Shown here piece after piece: positions 8,097 through 15,268 of a DNA stretch of 30,413 bases. Below the pieces are notes generated by a model. It was not told where the DNA came from and did not search any database. It saw nothing but the letters and a program-made list of their open reading frames with translations. A program made the translations under genes and the position numbers. This stretch comes from CAZHRJ01 sp964534765 (GTDB taxonomy: Bacteria; Lindowbacteria; 2-12-FULL-62-27): assembly GCA_964534765.1 (NCBI GenBank), contig CAZHRJ010000022.1, positions 1 through 30,413 of the forward strand, given 5' to 3'. Numbering within the stretch: the first letter of the stretch is position 1; every line of letters begins with the position of its first letter.

Positions 8097-8819
8097 CTAT
8101 TGTTTTAAATCGAGGAGGGAACCCAGCATCTCATCCGCGGCGCGGATCGGTTTGAGATTGGCCTCAAACGATCTCTGATCGATGATCTGTTCCACCATCT
8201 GATCCACCAGGCTGACGTTGGACGCTTCCAGCGCGCCGGGAAGGATCGATCCGAATACCCCCTGGCCCGGAATGCCGACCACCGGTGGGCCGCTGGACGC
8301 GGAAGGGCCCATCAGATTCTCTCCGAGACGATTCAGTCCCGCGGGATTGGAAAAATGCGCCAATTCCATCTGCCCCACCCGCTCTATGGCCCCACCCGGC
8401 AGGACCGCGCTGATTTGCCCGGCGGACGTGACCAAAATCGAATCGGCGCCAGGCAAAACGGCGACAGGAGGCTGAAGCATCCGGCCGCCGGAATCGGTCA
8501 GTCGGCCCAGGCCATCAATTTTGAAATTTCCGGCGCGACTGTAAACGGTCTCGCCGGTTGGCGACTGAAGCTGAAAAAATCCGTTGCCGGCGATCGCCAG
8601 ATCCAGCGGCCCTCCTGTCCGGATGACCGGCCCGGCCTGAGCCTGGGAATCCACGGAACGGATGCCGGTGCCGCCCGTTTTTTGATCGCTCTGAACGGCT
8701 CGCTGAGATTTAAATCCCGGAGTTGAAACGTTCGCCACATTGTGGGCCGACACCGCCTGACGATCCCGGGCGGCCTGGAGACCCGATAGGGAAAACAGAA
8801 ACGTCGCGGATACGGCCAC
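8097..8819 (-). CDS. Flagellar basal-body rod protein, FlgF/FlgG type
   Basis: This 240-residue protein has the N-terminal rod signature SGLQAARDRQAVSAHNVANV followed by STPGFKS. The middle reads DLAIAGNGFFQL and YSRAGNFKIDGLGRLTDSGG, and the C-terminus has EASNVSLVDQMVEQIIDQRSFEAN. These are the conserved ends and core of FlgF/FlgG, which build the rod through the periplasm after export by the flagellar type III system. The length fits FlgF or a short FlgG. The start is GTG, six bases after the previous gene, with GAGGA inside that gene's end. No other flagellar gene is in the window, so it is either scattered from its operon or serves a different use. Confidence 0.83.
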   Translation of the reverse strand: MAVSATFLFSLSGLQAARDRQAVSAHNVANVSTPGFKSQRAVQSDQKTGGTGIRSVDSQAQAGPVIRTGGPLDLAIAGNGFFQLQSPTGETVYSRAGNFKIDGLGRLTDSGGRMLQPPVAVLPGADSILVTSAGQISAVLPGGAIERVGQMELAHFSNPAGLNRLGENLMGPSASSGPPVVGIPGQGVFGSILPGALEASNVSLVDQMVEQIIDQRSFEANLKPIRAADEMLGSLLDLKQ

Positions 8820-8825
8820 GGCGAA

Positions 8826-9254
8826 TTATTCCTCCGCTTCGTCCTCTTTTTCTTCCTTATTTTCCTTCTTCTTCTTGTGTGCCTTGGGCTTGTAGTCGTG
8901 CGCGCTGAATCCGGAGATGGTCGTGTTGTCGCTTTCAAATTTGACGGACCCGGTCATGCCAATTTTGACATCGGCAAGCGTTCCCTCTTTCTTGTTGACC
9001 TTGATCTTGACGTTTTTCGGCAGGGAAAATGTTTTTGATTTCTTCTTGTCTTTAGATCCCTTTTCGATCGTCACGGTTCCTTTTTCCACGTTCACCGCCG
9101 TGATTTTCCCGCTGTGAGCCTTCTTGCGTTTCTTTTTTTCACCCTTCGACGACCTCTCCGACGAGGATTTTTTCCCCCCATCTTCCGAGAATGCCGGCGC
9201 CATGAGACCGACGGAAAGGATCAGGACAGCCAGAACCATCAACAACCGATTCAT
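8826..9254 (-). CDS. Small exported lysine-rich protein with an OB-like domain
   Basis: I chose the ATG at 9254 because GGGAGG (9267-9262) lies seven bases upstream and a signal peptide follows at once (NRLLMVLAVLILSVGLMAPA, cleavage near FSED). The mature protein has a Ser/Lys-rich stretch (about 27-45), then a beta-rich core of about 70 residues (GKITAVNVEKGTVTIEKG to VKFESDNTTISGFSAH). It ends in a Lys/Glu tail. The core resembles small periplasmic OB-fold proteins of the DUF5666 kind; this is a guess from pattern. No enzymatic or metal motif is visible. It is followed six bases later by the rod-protein gene, so they are likely co-transcribed. Confidence 0.75.
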   Translation of the reverse strand: MNRLLMVLAVLILSVGLMAPAFSEDGGKKSSSERSSKGEKKKRKKAHSGKITAVNVEKGTVTIEKGSKDKKKSKTFSLPKNVKIKVNKKEGTLADVKIGMTGSVKFESDNTTISGFSAHDYKPKAHKKKKENKEEKEDEAEE

Positions 9255-9309
9255 GATTTTTCCTCCCTTGGAGTTGGACGAATCCCGATTCAAAACCCCT
9301 ATACCTACG

Positions 9310-9338
9310 ATATGACCAGACGCCGCTTCGGAAGTCAA
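9310..9338 (-). promoter_or_regulatory. Candidate promoter of the lysine-rich protein and rod-protein genes
   Basis: On the minus strand TTGACT (9338-9333) is followed after 17 bases by TCATAT (9315-9310). The -35 box is good and the -10 box weak. It would give a leader of about 50 bases containing the strong GGGAGG ribosome binding site. Confidence 0.35.
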
Positions 9339-9366
9339 GAAGGGATGTGGGCTGGAGCGGGAGTGA

Positions 9367-10506
9367 CTATTTTAAGCGGATCTGTCTTTGAACCATCTTC
9401 AGCAGCGGCCGGTTCGGGTCCAGCTCCAGCGCCCGCCTCACTGTTTCTCTCGCCTCCGCATACTGCTTCGCCTCCAGATACCGGTACGTCAGGCTTTCGT
9501 ATCGGTCGGCCAGAAGCGTTCGGCGGTCAAGGAGAGGATGGGGCAGGGCACAGGGGGGCCCGGAAAACAGCCGGCGGAGGGTTGACGCGTAGGCCAGGCC
9601 GGACGTCGGCACGGACAGACACGCCGCATGATCGTAAACATCCCTGTACCCCTGAATCACATGCGCGCCGAACTCGTGGCCGATGATATGAGCCAGCGCG
9701 AGCAGCCGCTCCTTGGGGCTGGGCCGGTCGGTATCGCGGAGATGATCGAGCGCGGGAACGTCGGTAAAGATGGGGAATGTCGACACCACCGCCTGCGGGG
9801 ATTCCTCCTCGGCCATGCCGTTGAGGATGCCGCCGCGAATCAAGCTGTGAGGCGGGGCGTCATTGAGGGCGTCGTCGAGAATCATCACGTTGGTGATGAT
9901 GAGATGATCCGTCACCTGATCCGGAAGAATCGATTCAAATGCCCGTTCCCAGTGCCAGTAGCTGTGTTTCTGTGGATACCGAGTGTCAAAATACGCGGCG
10001 CCGCCGGCCGTCCGAAGGCTTTTCCAGACGGACAGCTGCCGGTCATAGAGCAAAAGGAAATTCCGCGCCGCCTCGTCCGGGGTCGTGACCAGAGTCCGCA
10101 GTGAAACCGGAACATATTCTTTCAGAGCGGCCAGCGATTGACTCTTAAGGACATTGGCCTGCTGGGGCAGAAACCGGAGGACCGTGTCGGTCCCATCCAG
10201 GGCATAGGCATAGGGCCTCCACTTGTCCGGGATGGGTGTCCGGACAAAGTGGGATCGATGATAGTCGTCAATCGGCGTATCCCCCACGATCTGAAATCGA
10301 ATCCGCTTTTTGTACCAGACTTCGATCCAGTTCGCCGCGATATCCAGAGCCTCTTTGATCACCGTGTCCGACACTCGCGGTAGACGGGCATCCGAAGCCA
10401 GAACCACCCGCACCGCCTGAGATGACGCGGGATGCGTGTCCGCGGACGCGGCCTCAGCAAAATGGCTCACACAGACAACAAACCCCAAAATCCAAACCCA
10501 CATCAT
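9367..10506 (-). CDS. Exported protein with an H-E-x3-H motif, possible metallopeptidase, C-terminal TPR
   Basis: The frame could open at 10575, but the ATG at 10506 begins a signal peptide (MMWVWILGFVVCVSHFAEAA) and avoids the gyrB promoter, so 379 residues is preferred. The middle has ITNVMILDDALNDAPPHSLI, then HIIGHEFGAH with His273, His277-Glu278 and His282, and a DHAAC about 15 residues later. The layout is reminiscent of divergent metzincin or archaemetzincin proteases, where an HE helix is preceded by a loop naming the S1 side. However, spacing is HEx3H, not HEx2H, so catalysis is uncertain. Residues 335-379 form one TPR-like helical pair. It is transcribed away from gyrB. No close family is recognised. 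Confidence 0.6.
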   Translation of the reverse strand: MMWVWILGFVVCVSHFAEAASADTHPASSQAVRVVLASDARLPRVSDTVIKEALDIAANWIEVWYKKRIRFQIVGDTPIDDYHRSHFVRTPIPDKWRPYAYALDGTDTVLRFLPQQANVLKSQSLAALKEYVPVSLRTLVTTPDEAARNFLLLYDRQLSVWKSLRTAGGAAYFDTRYPQKHSYWHWERAFESILPDQVTDHLIITNVMILDDALNDAPPHSLIRGGILNGMAEEESPQAVVSTFPIFTDVPALDHLRDTDRPSPKERLLALAHIIGHEFGAHVIQGYRDVYDHAACLSVPTSGLAYASTLRRLFSGPPCALPHPLLDRRTLLADRYESLTYRYLEAKQYAEARETVRRALELDPNRPLLKMVQRQIRLK

Positions 10507-10512
10507 CCCCGG

Positions 10513-10541
10513 ATGGTCGCACCGAACGGGGCTCGAGTCAA
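10513..10541 (-). promoter_or_regulatory. Candidate leaderless promoter of the H-E-x3-H protein gene
   Basis: On the minus strand TTGACT (10541-10536) and GACCAT (10518-10513) are 17 bases apart, and six bases then lead to the ATG at 10506. The -10 match is only three of six, so this rests mostly on the -35 box and the repeated geometry seen at 1026 and 1689. Confidence 0.35.
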
Positions 10542-10560
10542 ACGGCGGTCTAACGGCCAA

Positions 10561-10588
10561 TTGACCCATCCCCAATCCATGCTATACT
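10561..10588 (+). promoter_or_regulatory. Sigma70-type promoter of gyrB-gyrA
   Basis: TTGACC (10561-10566) and TATACT (10583-10588) are separated by 16 bases. The predicted start near 10595 gives a leader of about 48 bases before the gyrB ATG. It is back to back with the promoter of the minus-strand gene, their -35 boxes about 20 bases apart. Confidence 0.7.
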
Positions 10589-10642
10589 GCATGGTCTGCC
10601 ATCAGGCGGGCGAATGAGTGGGGAATCCGGAAAAGAGTTGGT

Positions 10643-12691
10643 ATGTCCAGGAAGCTCAAGTCCAAACCGGCGGCGAGAAAAAAAACGGAGAAGCACGCGG
10701 CCGTCAAAGAGGAGCCGGCGGAGGCGGCCAAGGCCACCAAGAGCGGCTCGGCCGATTACGGCGCCGACAGCATTCAAGTCCTTGAGGGCCTGGAGGCGGT
10801 TCGGCGGCGGCCCGCCATGTACATCGGGACCACCAGTTCGCGTGGTCTGCATCATCTGGTCTACGAAGTTTTGGACAACAGTGTTGATGAGGCGATGGCC
10901 GGGCACTGCAAGACCATCACCGTCACCGTCGCGAAAGACCAGGTGGTTGAAGTGGTTGACGACGGGCGCGGGATTCCGGTTGAGAAACACAAAAAATTCA
11001 AGGGGAAAAGCGCGCTCGAAGTCGTTCTGACCGTGCTTCACGCCGGAGGCAAATTCGACCGGGATTCCTACAAGGTATCCGGCGGGCTCCATGGCGTCGG
11101 CGTGTCCGTCGTCAACGCCCTTTCGGAATGGCTTGAGGTCGAAGTCCGGCGGGACGGAAAAATCTATTATCAAAAATACAAGCGCGGCAAGCCGGCCGGA
11201 GACGTTCAGACCAAGGGGATTCTTCCCAAGGGCAGGGAGAAGGAGACCGGCACAACCGTCCGGTTTTACGCCGACACGGAGATTTTCAAGGAAATCGAGT
11301 ATAAGGTCGACATTCTCCGGTCACGGATGAGAGAGCTGGCGTATCTCAACGCAGGCCTGGCGCTCACGCTGATCCACGAAAAGGAAAAGTTCAACGAAAC
11401 CTACAAATTTGACGGCGGACTGGCGCAGTTCGTCAAGGACATGACGGCGAACAAGACTCCACTCCATCCCAAACCGATCACGTTGGTCAAGGAGAAGGGC
11501 GGGTTAAAGATCGAGGGAGCGTTTCAGTACACCGACACCTATGTCGAGACGCTGTTTTCATTCGCCAACAACATCAATACTCACGAGGGCGGGACGCATC
11601 TGACGGGCGTGCGCGGGGCATTCACGCGCGTCATCAACGACTACGCCAGAAAAAACGATCTCCTGAAGGAAAAGGATCCGCCGCTGGAGGGTGAGGACAC
11701 GCGTGAAGGTCTCTATGGCGTGATCCATGTGCTGCTTCCCGAACCGCAATTTGAGGGCCAGACGAAAACCAAGCTAGGGAACAGCGAGGTCAAGAGTGTT
11801 TGCGAGAGCGTCTGCGCGGAGGCTTTATCGACCTATTTCGAGGAGAATCCGCCCATTGCCCGGAGGATATGCGGAAAAGCCATCACCGCATCCCAGGCCC
11901 GGATGGCGGCGAAGAAAGCCAAGGAACTCACCCGCAAAAAAAACGCGCTCGACATATCGACCCTCCCGGGAAAACTCTCCGATTGTTCCATCGACGATCC
12001 CAAACTCTGCGAGATATTTCTAGTCGAGGGCGACTCCGCCGGCGGATCAGCCAAACAGGGCCGGGACCGCCAGAATCAGGCCATTCTGCCGCTTCGCGGA
12101 AAAATCCTCAACGTCGAAAAGGCCCGCTTGGACAAAATCCTCGGCAATGAGGAAATCCGGACCATCGTCACCGCGCTGGGTGCCGGCGTTGGGATGGAGG
12201 CGTCCAAGGAAGACGAGGAGGGAAACGGCGGGATGAATCTGGAAAAACTCCGGTATCATCGTGTCATCATCATGACCGACGCCGACGTCGACGGCGCGCA
12301 CATCCGCACGCTGCTCTTGACCCTCTTTTACCGCTACATGCGCCCCCTGGTGGAAAAAGGGCACATCTACATCGCGCAGCCGCCGCTCTATGCCGTCAAA
12401 TACGAAGGTAAAATAGAATACGCCTATGACGATGCCGAGCTGGACAAGATCAAGAAGCGGCTCAAGGAAAAGAATCTCTATATTCAGCGGTACAAGGGAC
12501 TAGGCGAAATGAATCCGGATCAGCTCTGGGAGACAACCATGGACCCCAACCGCCGGGTGCTGCTCAAGGTGCTTCTGGAGGATGAAGTTCAGGCGGAGGA
12601 GATCATGTCGATATTGATGGGGAACGAAGTCGAGCCTCGGAGGATTTTCATCCAGGAAAACTCGAAGGAAGTCACGAACCTCGATGTTTGA
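10643..12691 (+). CDS. gyrB: DNA gyrase subunit B
   Basis: This 682-residue ATPase subunit of gyrase powers negative supercoiling with GyrA. The GHKL ATP site is complete: EVLDNSVDEAMAG, VDDGRGIPV and SGGLHGVGVSVVNALS. The transducer domain follows, then the Toprim domain with EGDSAGGSAKQGRDR (Glu462) and DADVDGAHIRTLLLTLFYRY (catalytic and Mg-binding acidic residues). The C-terminus keeps YKGLGEMNPDQLW. The length matches the short GyrB form, without the large E. coli insertion. The first 36 or so residues are a Lys/Ala/Glu-rich tail before the normal start of the fold (ADSIQVLEGLEAVRRRPAMY). RRPAMYIG replaces the usual KRPGMYIG. gyrA follows after 17 bases. Confidence 0.97.
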   Translation: MSRKLKSKPAARKKTEKHAAVKEEPAEAAKATKSGSADYGADSIQVLEGLEAVRRRPAMYIGTTSSRGLHHLVYEVLDNSVDEAMAGHCKTITVTVAKDQVVEVVDDGRGIPVEKHKKFKGKSALEVVLTVLHAGGKFDRDSYKVSGGLHGVGVSVVNALSEWLEVEVRRDGKIYYQKYKRGKPAGDVQTKGILPKGREKETGTTVRFYADTEIFKEIEYKVDILRSRMRELAYLNAGLALTLIHEKEKFNETYKFDGGLAQFVKDMTANKTPLHPKPITLVKEKGGLKIEGAFQYTDTYVETLFSFANNINTHEGGTHLTGVRGAFTRVINDYARKNDLLKEKDPPLEGEDTREGLYGVIHVLLPEPQFEGQTKTKLGNSEVKSVCESVCAEALSTYFEENPPIARRICGKAITASQARMAAKKAKELTRKKNALDISTLPGKLSDCSIDDPKLCEIFLVEGDSAGGSAKQGRDRQNQAILPLRGKILNVEKARLDKILGNEEIRTIVTALGAGVGMEASKEDEEGNGGMNLEKLRYHRVIIMTDADVDGAHIRTLLLTLFYRYMRPLVEKGHIYIAQPPLYAVKYEGKIEYAYDDAELDKIKKRLKEKNLYIQRYKGLGEMNPDQLWETTMDPNRRVLLKVLLEDEVQAEEIMSILMGNEVEPRRIFIQENSKEVTNLDV

Positions 12692-12708
12692 AATAAAGGC
12701 CGCCTGAC

Positions 12709-15180
12709 ATGCCGACCGACGTCCAGCAGCGGGTTGAGGAAGCTTACTTCGAGGATCAGCTCAAGACCTCCTACATCAATTACGCCATGAGCGTCATCGT
12801 CGGGCGGGCGCTGCCCGACGTGCGGGACGGGTTCAAACCCGTTCATCGCCGGATCCTGTACGCCATGTACCACGATCTGGCGCTGCACCACACCAAACGC
12901 TATACCAAATGTGCCGGTGTGGTCGGCGAGGTCCTGAAACGATATCATCCGCACGGAGATACGGCCGTCTACGACACGCTGGTTCGGATGGCCCAGGACT
13001 GGGTCATGCGATATCCGCTGGTCGACGGGCAGGGGAATTTCGGGTCGATTGACGGCGATCCGCCGGCCGCGTATCGATACACCGAATGCCGGCTGGAGCA
13101 TGTCACTGATTTTTATTTGAGTGATATCGACAAGGAGACAACCGATTTCGGTCCGAACTTCGACGATACCCTCAAGGAGCCCCTCATCCTGCCCACCCGG
13201 CTGCCCAACATGCTGGTCAACGGATCGGCCGGCATCGCGGTCGGCATGGCCACCAACATTCCCCCGCACAATTTGCGCGAGACCATCGACGCGGTCGGCG
13301 CCCTGATCGACAATCCGGAACTCAGCTCCAGGGATCTGATGAAACACGTCAAAGGCCCAGATTTTCCGACCGGTGGAGTGATCTATGGATCGGAGGGACT
13401 GGCGGAGATGTACGAGGGCGGCCGGGGAAAATTTACCGTCCGGGCCAGGGCGGTCATCGAGCGGTTGCGGAACGGCAAAGACGCGATTGTGGTGACGGAA
13501 ATGCCGTTCCAGGTATCCAAGACGCCCTTGATCGAAAAAATAGCCGCGCTGGTCCGGGAGGAAAAGCTGAAGGGAATTTCGGCCATGCGGGACGAGTCCG
13601 ACCGGGACGGGATCCGGCTGGTGATCGAGCTCAAAAAAGGCGAGACTCCACAGGTCATCCTGAACAACCTGTACAAGCACACCCAGCTTCAGATCACGTT
13701 CGGCGCCATCCTCCTCTGTCTCGTCGACAATCAGCCGCAAGTATTGAATCTGAAAAAAATCATCGAGCATTTCATCCAGTTCCGAAAAGACGTCATCACC
13801 CGCCGATGCAAATTCGAGCTCCGGAAGGCCGAGGAGCGGGCCCACATTCTGGAGGGCCTCAAGATCGCGATCGCGCATATCACCGAAGTGGTCAACATCA
13901 TCAAAAAATCCAAGGATACGGACGACGCGCGGAAAAAACTGACCAGACGATTCAAACTGACAGACGTACAGGCCCAGGCGATTTTGGACATGACCCTCAA
14001 GCGGTTGACCGGCCTGGAGGTCGAAAAGATCGAGGAGGAACTCAAGGCATTAAAGGAGCGGATCAAGGATTTGAAGGCGATTTTGGCGAGCGAGAAGAGG
14101 CTGCTGGGCGTCATCAGGGAGGAACTGGAGGAAATCAAAAAACTATTCGGGGACGACCGGCGGACGGAGATCATCAAAAAAGCGGAAGATTTCTCGGTGG
14201 AGGACCTGATCGCCGAAGAGGACGTCGTCGTCACCATCTCGCACGACGGCTACATCAAACGGATGCCCGTGACGAGTTACCGTCGGCAGAGGCGTGGAGG
14301 GCACGGCGTGACCGGGATGAAGACCAAGGAAGAGGACGCGGTTGAACACCTGTTCATCGCATCCACGCACAATTACATTCTGTTTTTTACGGATCAGGGA
14401 AAATGTCTCTGGCTGAAAGTGTACGACATCCCGGAGGGATCCAGGACCAGCCGGGGGAAAGCCCTGGCCAACTGCCTGGCCGTCGGAGGGGACGAGCGGA
14501 TCACAGCGTTTGTTCCGGTGAAGGAATTTTCAGAGGGATCCTACGTGTTCATGGCGACCCGAATGGGAACGATCAAGCGGGTCGCGCTGCCTGAATTTTC
14601 CAATCCCCGAGTCGGCGGAATCCGGGCGATCACGCTGGATGACAAGGACTCCCTCATCGGCGTCAAACTCACGTCCGGCAATTCTGAGATCATCCTCTCC
14701 ACCCGCGAGGGCATCGCCATCCGTTTTCACGAAAACGACGTCCGGGTCATGGGCCGGTCCGCGGGCGGAGTCCGGGGTATCCGGCTCGAAAAAAATGATT
14801 CGGTCGTGGCCATGGCCCTTGCGAACAAGGGCGCGAATCTTCTCACCGTGACCGACAAGGGATACGGGAAGCGCACGCCCCTGGATGAATATCGCATTCA
14901 GTCCCGTGGGGGCAAAGGAATTATCAGCATGAAAGCCACGGACCGGAACGGCAAAGTCAACCATGTGGTGGAGGTGTCCGACAAGGACGAGCTTCTGCTG
15001 ATCACCAAAAAGGGCGTTGTGATGCGTATCCGGGTAAAAGAGATCCGCGAGTGCGGCCGAAACACACAAGGCGTACGACTGATTCATCTGAGCCCGCAGG
15101 ATTCCCTAAGCGACGTGGCGCGAGTGGTTTCGGAAGAGGCGGAGGAAGAATCCAAAGACTCCGAGCCGGACAAAAAATAG
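12709..15180 (+). CDS. gyrA: DNA gyrase subunit A
   Basis: This 823-residue subunit breaks and rejoins DNA. The active-site Tyr124 lies in AAYRYTE, within a winged-helix domain starting at GRALPDVRDGFKPVHRRIL. The long coiled coil spans about 360-490. The C-terminal beta-pinwheel carries a GyrA box, QRRGGHG at 527-533, which marks gyrase and not topoisomerase IV (ParC). A second related QSRGGKG occurs near the end, followed by an acidic tail. In the quinolone region HPHGDTAVYD, Thr85 stands where E. coli has Ser83, and Asp89 matches Asp87. It is in an operon with gyrB; no parC/parE is in the window. The gene ends at a hairpin shared with the convergent IS630-like gene. Confidence 0.97.
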   Translation: MPTDVQQRVEEAYFEDQLKTSYINYAMSVIVGRALPDVRDGFKPVHRRILYAMYHDLALHHTKRYTKCAGVVGEVLKRYHPHGDTAVYDTLVRMAQDWVMRYPLVDGQGNFGSIDGDPPAAYRYTECRLEHVTDFYLSDIDKETTDFGPNFDDTLKEPLILPTRLPNMLVNGSAGIAVGMATNIPPHNLRETIDAVGALIDNPELSSRDLMKHVKGPDFPTGGVIYGSEGLAEMYEGGRGKFTVRARAVIERLRNGKDAIVVTEMPFQVSKTPLIEKIAALVREEKLKGISAMRDESDRDGIRLVIELKKGETPQVILNNLYKHTQLQITFGAILLCLVDNQPQVLNLKKIIEHFIQFRKDVITRRCKFELRKAEERAHILEGLKIAIAHITEVVNIIKKSKDTDDARKKLTRRFKLTDVQAQAILDMTLKRLTGLEVEKIEEELKALKERIKDLKAILASEKRLLGVIREELEEIKKLFGDDRRTEIIKKAEDFSVEDLIAEEDVVVTISHDGYIKRMPVTSYRRQRRGGHGVTGMKTKEEDAVEHLFIASTHNYILFFTDQGKCLWLKVYDIPEGSRTSRGKALANCLAVGGDERITAFVPVKEFSEGSYVFMATRMGTIKRVALPEFSNPRVGGIRAITLDDKDSLIGVKLTSGNSEIILSTREGIAIRFHENDVRVMGRSAGGVRGIRLEKNDSVVAMALANKGANLLTVTDKGYGKRTPLDEYRIQSRGGKGIISMKATDRNGKVNHVVEVSDKDELLLITKKGVVMRIRVKEIRECGRNTQGVRLIHLSPQDSLSDVARVVSEEAEEESKDSEPDKK

Positions 15181-15189
15181 GGATAGTGA

Positions 15190-15238
15190 GAGCTATCAGA
15201 TGTCAGCCGATAATCTGCAAGCTGACGGCTGATAGCTC
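15190..15238. terminator. Long hairpin between convergent gyrA and IS630-like gene
   Basis: GAGCTATCAG (15190-15199) pairs with CTGATAGCTC (15229-15238), and GTCAGC (15202-15207) with GCTGAC (15221-15226). The internal AT/GG positions are unpaired and the loop is 13 bases. It lies between two convergent stops, so it may end both transcripts. It lacks a T-run, so it may instead be a dispersed AGCTATCAG-type repeat. Confidence 0.6.
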
Positions 15239-15268
15239 AAAGATCAACTCCCATTATTTATACGGACA

